Source: Closterium sp. Naga37s-1
Lineage: Eukaryota > Streptophyta > Zygnematophyceae > Desmidiales > Closteriaceae
Direction of reading: 5' to 3'
NCBI GenBank assembly: GCA_947471745.1
Contig: CANJKZ010000395.1
Coordinates: 585,001-649,000, forward strand
Length of the DNA stretch: 64,000 nt
The notes below the pieces were generated by a model. The model made no database searches. It was not told where the DNA came from and was given only the letters and a program-made list of their open reading frames with translations. Each line of letters starts with the position of its first letter. The stretch's first letter is position 1. Made by a program: the position numbers and the translations under genes. Positions 59,055 to 64,000 of this stretch are shown here, in pieces.

Positions 59055-59406
59055 GGGCGCGTCCCCTCCCTCGATCGATCGTGAGATCGCCGTAAAAAAA
59101 CCGATCAGGGTAAGATAGGTGGGAGGTGACATCATCTTTGCGATTGCGGGACGATTTCGAGCCCAGGGTGACAGGATCGAGAGTTTTTTTGGGGGAAAAA
59201 CCCATCGATCGTCAGAAAGCCCAGATAGGTGTGGGCACAAAAGCACATACTATCGGCGGAGGTGACAGGATTGTTAGGCACATTTTACTGTACATTTGCA
59301 AGCCATATCGAAAGATGGTTACCCTGTAAATTACGAAGCTACACTTGCATTGTAGCTGTCACTCGATCGATCGAGGGCCGGATCGATCGAGGGAGGGGAC
59401 GCGCCC
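59055..59406. mobile_element. MITE with TTA target site (Tourist/PIF-Harbinger-like, 352 bp)
   Basis: Perfect 26-bp terminal inverted repeats start GGGCGCGTCCCCTCCCTCG. The 3-bp TSD TTA lies at 59052-59054 and 59407-59409, typical of PIF/Harbinger elements. The interior has repeated GATCGATCG and GGTGACAGGAT motifs and no credible coding sequence. Confidence 0.85.
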
Positions 59407-60040
59407 TTAAATCCTAACTTGACGGGCGCTGGTGGGATTGTCACGAAGGTGCTGTCAAAGGGTTTGTCAAATAGAGCCAAGCTGTTTAATGCGACGGTGC
59501 ACTTTTGGCAGGGTTGGGTTCATAAGTTTTTGTTTTGAACCAGGCTTGCAAGCGCGAAAGTGTTGGCTGGCGAAAACCAGGATTTCGTGCGAACACTTTT
59601 CATCCGCAGTAACAGTTCGCCAGGGTTTTGGGTTTTGGGTGGCAAATGCGCACCGTCACTTTAAAGCTGTGGTCTAGATACATAAATGCCTTTTGGGGTA
59701 CAATTAGCGTGGACACCCTAGGACGCACTCTGATTAGTTTGCGAAGTGACCCTTGTCCTGAAATGGGGGTGCGAAGGGGTCAAACAAGACTGGCGAATCC
59801 CGCCAGTTTCGTGAAAAAAACTCGGGTGGGAGAACAACCCTCGGCGAATCCTCAAACGTTTCGAGCGGTTTAGGGTTTGGCTAAACTGATGAGCCAATCC
59901 TGAGTGTGCGAATTTTCAGGGGGGGGGGGGGGGGGGGGGGGGGTTGTGGAGGTCACAAATCCTCGCCAGTGAAGCTAACAGCAACCTGGTTTTCAAGTGA
60001 TAAACTCAGGCCTCCCGCGTGAGGTATGTAGGCTGCAGCT
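59407..60040. other. Spacer with a 25-base G run
   Basis: No gene was recognised. Twenty-five consecutive G occupy 59919-59943. The run is a likely site of length variation or sequencing error. Confidence 0.6.
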
Positions 60041-60044
60041 TTAA

Positions 60045-60304
60045 AGCCCGCGTCCCAAATTGCGGGCCGCGAGGGTCAAGTTTTTAAAACTTGACAAAGT
60101 TGAGTGTCCAAGCTTTTGAAAGTCACGCACTTGCAATTTGGGACTTTCGAAGACAGATTCACTCACCAGGGGGAAAACCGAGGGTTGGCTGGGTCTCGCG
60201 AAAAAAACGAACCTAGACGAAATCGGAAACTCTCGCCAAAGCCCACACCAGAAAAACTCCCTCTGGTCAACTTTTAAAAGCATGAACAATTTGGGCCGCC
60301 GGCT
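60045..60304. mobile_element. MITE with TTAA target site (260 bp)
   Basis: The inverted ends AGCCCGCGTCCCAAATTG and AGCCGGCGGCCCAAATTG are flanked by TTAA at 60041-60044 and 60305-60308. The C(C)CAAATTG block is shared with the ends of the intronic MITE at 10448, so they look like one family. No coding capacity. Confidence 0.8.
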
Positions 60305-60308
60305 TTAA

Positions 60309-62268
60309 GAAAAGAGGGTACCAAGTGTGAAATTATCAGATTCAGGTGTTCACGGAAGAAGATTTGTGGAAGATGAGAAGTGGTCCTGGAAGCTTTGAAT
60401 TGGAACGTAGGAACCATTGAACTGGAGGTCTGACTGGAGCTCCGAATGCACCCTCAAAATTGCGGGTGTCCAAAGTTCCAGCAGCCCAGCCTTGTCGGTA
60501 ACCTCCGAACTGAATGTGGGTGAAGTGCCACCTGCCCGTTGAAACCAAAAGCACCCACACGCACGTCCGAGCAAGTGGCCCAAAAGAAGGGGTGGGAAAG
60601 TAGCCAGCATCCCCGATGTGAACAGTCGGGCAAATATGAAAAGGTACGTATCGGTTCCGAGACTTCAAGCTGGGTCTTCGACTCCCTTGTTCGGGTCTTC
60701 CGAGCCAAGTTCTGGGTTCCGAGCCTCAGATTTCGGTGATTCAGTCCAACTTCAAGGCTTCCAAGCCTTACCTCCACATCTTCTTCCACATCAAACTGAA
60801 GATTTTACCGAGCCGTCCTGAACCAGATGGCAGGGTGGAGGAGGTTCATGGCTAGTTGCTCGTGGCCGTGGCTACGGGACAAGAATAACAAAGTCCGTTT
60901 GATTGCACTTCTCGGCCCCCTGGCAGTTGGTCCAGACCAGAATCGAGCGCGACATTTCTTTCTTGCGGCATTTTGTGCCCGCCCGACGTACCCATAGTCA
61001 GGGCTCAGGAGGAGTCAGGAGGACAGGATGTTTGATGGATGGCAATTCCTTCCGTTTGTTGGGCAATTCCAAGCGTGGACCTTGTTCAAATGCCGTGAAG
61101 GTCGACCCATTGCACGAAAGGGTTCACCCCACTCGACCGAAGATTTAGTGTGTTTTCCTGTGTTGGGCATGGCATCTCCTGCACTGTATATTAGCGCAGG
61201 GAGGTGTGCACATGAAGTGTACACCTTGTTTCTTGACTTTGTGACCGGTGGTTCTTGAGACGGGTTCCTTGTGGCATGTGACACAAACTCTCCAATGCGG
61301 CTGTCACACATATATTCCTTGTCCATATCAAATATTCCGGCGGTGCTTGAACCGTATTCCTCTGAAGATGTCCCATATATTTCTTATCGTTAAATATCCT
61401 ACTAACCATTCCTATTCGTAAGCAGACGTTTTGATACGTGAAACCACCTCATCTAGTCCTTCTGGGTGCGTTGAAATTCTACCAAAAACTGTTGCTAAAC
61501 AATACAGAACGACTCTAGCGAAAATTCAGTGTACAGTACATATCGCCAGCGAAAGCTGTTCTGCGTCGCGCTGATTAGAGTCGTGCTGCCAACCTAACCT
61601 ACACCACGACAACCCACCCAGGGCCACAACCACAAGCCTCTAAAATCTTGCCGGTCAAGAGCCATGAAGGGCCAACTGCTTCTCCCGACCCGAACTGACA
61701 GAATAAGGACGCGACGCGACTGGTCGAAGTGTTGACGTTGATGTGCTCGGAGCGAGGGAGTTTTGAGAGGAGATGATGCAATGGGTATAGGATGCTCTTA
61801 GATTATGAAACGAGATACTGTAATAGATTTTGGATGTGTGTCCGCTTGCGAGTTTCCCACTGTGCAGTTCTGCAGATTATTATCCTTGTGACTCGCGCTG
61901 TCTCCCCACTCCTCCTGCGTCCTCACTTTCCTCCTGCCTGTTCCCTCGCTAATAACCTCGCAAGACCCTTCATCTCACCTCTAAGTCGTTTAAAACCACA
62001 ATAGTAACTATAAAGCGCGTACATATTAAGGCGATGCGCGCGCACATAGCCCTTCGACAGGGTCCTCGAAGCGATTCAACCCTGCGAGAACGAATCAACC
62101 CGCGCCGATAATGACGCTCCCTCTCGTCGCGTGCCCCGCATTGTCTGCCTACTGTAGCCCGCAGAAACCGCCGCATTCCCCGCCGTCTGCTGCCTTTGTC
62201 GTCTCGTCGTAATCCCCGAAACCACTCTTGTATTTTGTCAGCAGTAGTATCTTACGTCTTGCGTCGCC
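60309..62268. other. Intergenic region upstream of the ABHD17-like gene
   Basis: Several open frames of 60-110 codons occur on both strands (for example 60342-60789 minus), but none shows a recognisable domain. No LTR, inverted repeat or RNA gene was noticed. Confidence 0.45.
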
Positions 62269-62279
62269 TTATTTATAAC
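62269..62279 (+). promoter_or_regulatory. Possible TATA-like element of the ABHD17-like gene
   Basis: TTATTTATAAC lies about 115 bases upstream of the ATG at 62395, in otherwise mixed sequence. Position and base content suit a TATA box. There is no further evidence. Confidence 0.35.
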
Positions 62280-62394
62280 TGCCCCCTTAGCACTTAGTTA
62301 ATTCGTAACCTTTCAATACTTGATTGCTCGGGACGCGACTCGAGGTCGGCATTCAACCCAGCTAGCGATCCAGCCAACCATTTGGCAGCCAGCC

Positions 62395-62696
62395 ATGGGG
62401 GCGATGACGTCATCTCTCGCGGCGAAATTCGCGTTTTTCCCGCCGACGCCGCCGTCGTACTCGATAGTGGAGGACCCGGTAACGGGCAAGCTGCGGTTCG
62501 AGGACATCGCGCCGGCGGAGAACGTGGAGGTCACGTTCCTGGACACGGCGCGCGGGCAGCGCATCGCCGCCATGTTCGTCCGCAACCCGCGCGCGCGCCT
62601 CACGGTGCTGTACTCGCACGGCAACGCCGCGGATCTCGGACAAGTGCACGACCTATACGTGGAGCTTAGCAACATGCTGCGAGTTAATCTCCTCGG
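62395..62696 (+). CDS. ABHD17: ABHD17-like alpha/beta-hydrolase, exon 1
   Basis: It opens [20 protein letters not shown], very close to the start of plant ABHD17-type hydrolases ([17 protein letters not shown]). It continues through [20 protein letters not shown] to [20 protein letters not shown]. The HGNAADLG motif forms the oxyanion-hole loop. Animal ABHD17 proteins are depalmitoylases (protein S-acyl thioesterases). Gly2 with Ser6 suggests N-myristoylation. The exon ends in phase 2 at CTCGG|GTGAGA. The catalytic Ser, Asp and His lie beyond the window. Confidence 0.93.
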
Positions 62697-63008
62697 GTGA
62701 GACGAGGTAGTCCATTCTGGTCTGCGCGCGGGTAGCGTCACTGCGTTAGGGTATAAGGAGGGCGTTGGGGGGAGGGAGGGTAGGGGGGAGGGGAAAAGGG
62801 GAGGGGAAAATGGGAGGGGTGGGGGCGGTGGGGAAGGGGGGGCGGGGGGATGCGACTGAGTGAGGAAAGAGGAGGACAGGGGGAAGTGTGTTAAAAGACG
62901 CGTGGAAAGGCGGGAGAGGATCAGCCGGGAAGAGTGAGATTGAAATAACGGCATTATTGACGCTGTTCTCGAAGCGTTCGCGCTCAGCAGGAGGTGTTAG
63001 AGGAACTG

Positions 63009-63070
63009 AGCCGAGCTGAGCCGAGCTGTACCGAGCTGTACCGAGCTGTACCGAGCTGAGCCGAGCTGAG
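63009..63070. repeat. 10-bp tandem repeat
   Basis: Six copies of CCGAGCTG plus AG or TA in direct array. Confidence 0.9.
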
Positions 63071-63125
63071 CAGCAGCCCACCATCGGCCAAACTCTGCGT
63101 CTACTCTGGTATAGGAGGAGGCTGA

Positions 63126-63503
63126 GATTGTATTCCAACGCAGGGACACCATGCGAAGTTGGGACTGATTCAGTGTTTTCTCGTGCTGCATGGCTAATTC
63201 CCCTAGTTCGGCGTGACCTAGAATCAATGCTGCAAAATTGCAATTCTGAAATATGCACACGAATTTCTGAGCAATGTCAGTACACCGCACGGCACACGTG
63301 TCAGTCAGTTGAGTAAGTGTGGCTGAGTGAGTTCACCCAACACATCGAGACTAGCTTACGTCTGACGCAAGATTGGGTTTGAGATATTAACCAGCCTTTC
63401 AAACCACAGGGTAACATCCTATGTAGACCTTCATTCGAAAGCAAATAAAAAAACCAACCAGGTGTCCCAACTTCGGATGGTGTCTCTGCGTTGGAATACA
63501 ATC
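63126..63503. mobile_element. MITE-like element with 40-bp inverted repeats (378 bp)
   Basis: The ends start GATTGTATTCCAACGCAG and are inverted copies over 40 bases with two mismatches. A TGA triplet flanks both sides (63123-63125 and 63504-63506) and may be a 3-bp TSD. No coding capacity was seen, and the superfamily is unclear. Confidence 0.75.
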
Positions 63504-63868
63504 TGAGTTAGCTGCTCTATGCTGCTCTCACGACTGTCACCTATCTTAGCCAAGGCAAATTCTGCTGGACTCGTTCCGTCCTCTCCCCCAAACCCGCTTC
63601 CTCCACCTCCGCCTCCGCTTCCACCCTTCTCTCTCCACCACAAAATACCCCACAATTATTCCGCTTACCCTCAATCCGCCGTTCTCCCGTTGTCACTTTC
63701 TCTCTCTGTGAATGCGTGGTGCGTGTGCTGTGTGGGGCGGAGAGCGCGGTGGGCGAATGACGATGTTGGTGGTGGGTGGGTGGGTGGGTGGGTGGGTGGG
63801 TTGGTTCGTGTGTCTGTGGGTGTCCCTGTGTGCATATGCATGTGTGTTGTGCTGTGTTTTCATGGCAG

Positions 63869-63905
63869 GTACGACTACACTGGTTATGGTGCTTCATCGG
63901 GCAAG
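63869..63905 (+). CDS. ABHD17: ABHD17-like alpha/beta-hydrolase, exon 2
   Basis: Thirty-seven bases between CATGGCAG| and |GTACGT complete the Gly codon of exon 1 and read YDYTGYGASSGK. This is the family motif Y-D-Y-S-G-Y-G-x-S-x-G-K that follows directly after the N-L-(M/L)-G end of exon 1. The gene continues past the window end. Confidence 0.9.
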
Positions 63906-63937
63906 GTACGTATGAGTGGCAAGTCTAGCATTCGTGC

Positions 63938-64000
63938 AGCAGCAGCAGCAGCAGCGGCAGCAGCAGCAGCAGCAGCGGCGGCAGCAGCGGCAGCAGCACA
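63938..64000 (+). repeat. (GCA)n tract at the window end
   Basis: GCA units with scattered GCG run to the last base, in the second intron of the ABHD17-like gene. Confidence 0.85.

Larger units (their letters stand above)
62697..63868 (+). other. First intron of the ABHD17-like gene
   Basis: The 1.17-kb intron holds a G-rich tract (62765-62850), a 10-bp tandem repeat (63009-63070), a MITE-like element (63126-63503) and a (GGGT)n run (63773-63800). No alternative exon is seen. Confidence 0.7.

Noticed and set aside
60342..60821. Overlapping frames on both strands downstream of the TTAA MITE
   Set aside because: No motif or family resemblance and no splice-consistent extension.

Overview
This is a eukaryotic nuclear window, most likely from a green-lineage alga and probably a streptophyte. 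It is GC-rich and has introns with GT-AG borders. It carries a plant-type ABHD17-like hydrolase gene and plant-style Ty1/copia retrotransposons with tRNA-Met-like primer sites. It also carries a large gene of the inositol-trisphosphate-receptor (IP3R) family, which land plants lack. The species call is inference; nothing here names the organism.

Region 1 (1-25195, + strand): the 3' part of an IP3R-like Ca2+ channel gene, entering the window inside the MIR domains and ending at a TAA at 25193. About 22 exons can be chained. From 1487 to 25195 intron phases match at every junction except around one weak mini-exon at 11292, giving more than 4,300 codons. MIR, RIH (armadillo), RIH-associated, six-TM pore and C-terminal CxxC...HxxxxH linker segments appear in the order of animal IP3 receptors. 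Two functional signatures are altered: several IP3-contacting basic residues and the GGGxGD pore filter. Long Gly and Ala tracts inflate the protein. Many introns hold tandem copies of the neighbouring exon's splice junction.

Region 2 (25196-29168): gene 3' flank, then two decayed copia pol fragments in opposite orientations.

Region 3 (29169-58394): two large copia elements of one family (B1, B2) lie head to tail, each with a second copia family nested inside on the opposite strand. A1 sits in the gag of B1. A2 sits in the 5' LTR of B2 and is truncated at its own 5' end. B2's 3' LTR also hosts a 339-bp miniature LTR element (TRIM). Target-site duplications (TSDs) prove the order: AAAGG for B1, CCAAC for A1, GTTTT for the TRIM.

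Region 4 (58395-62268): gene-poor, with an inverted repeat, two MITEs with TTAA TSDs (a third lies in an IP3R intron at 10448), and one MITE with a TTA TSD.

Region 5 (62269-64000): the first two exons of an ABHD17-like alpha/beta-hydrolase gene, with another MITE-like inverted-repeat element in its first intron. The gene runs out of the window.
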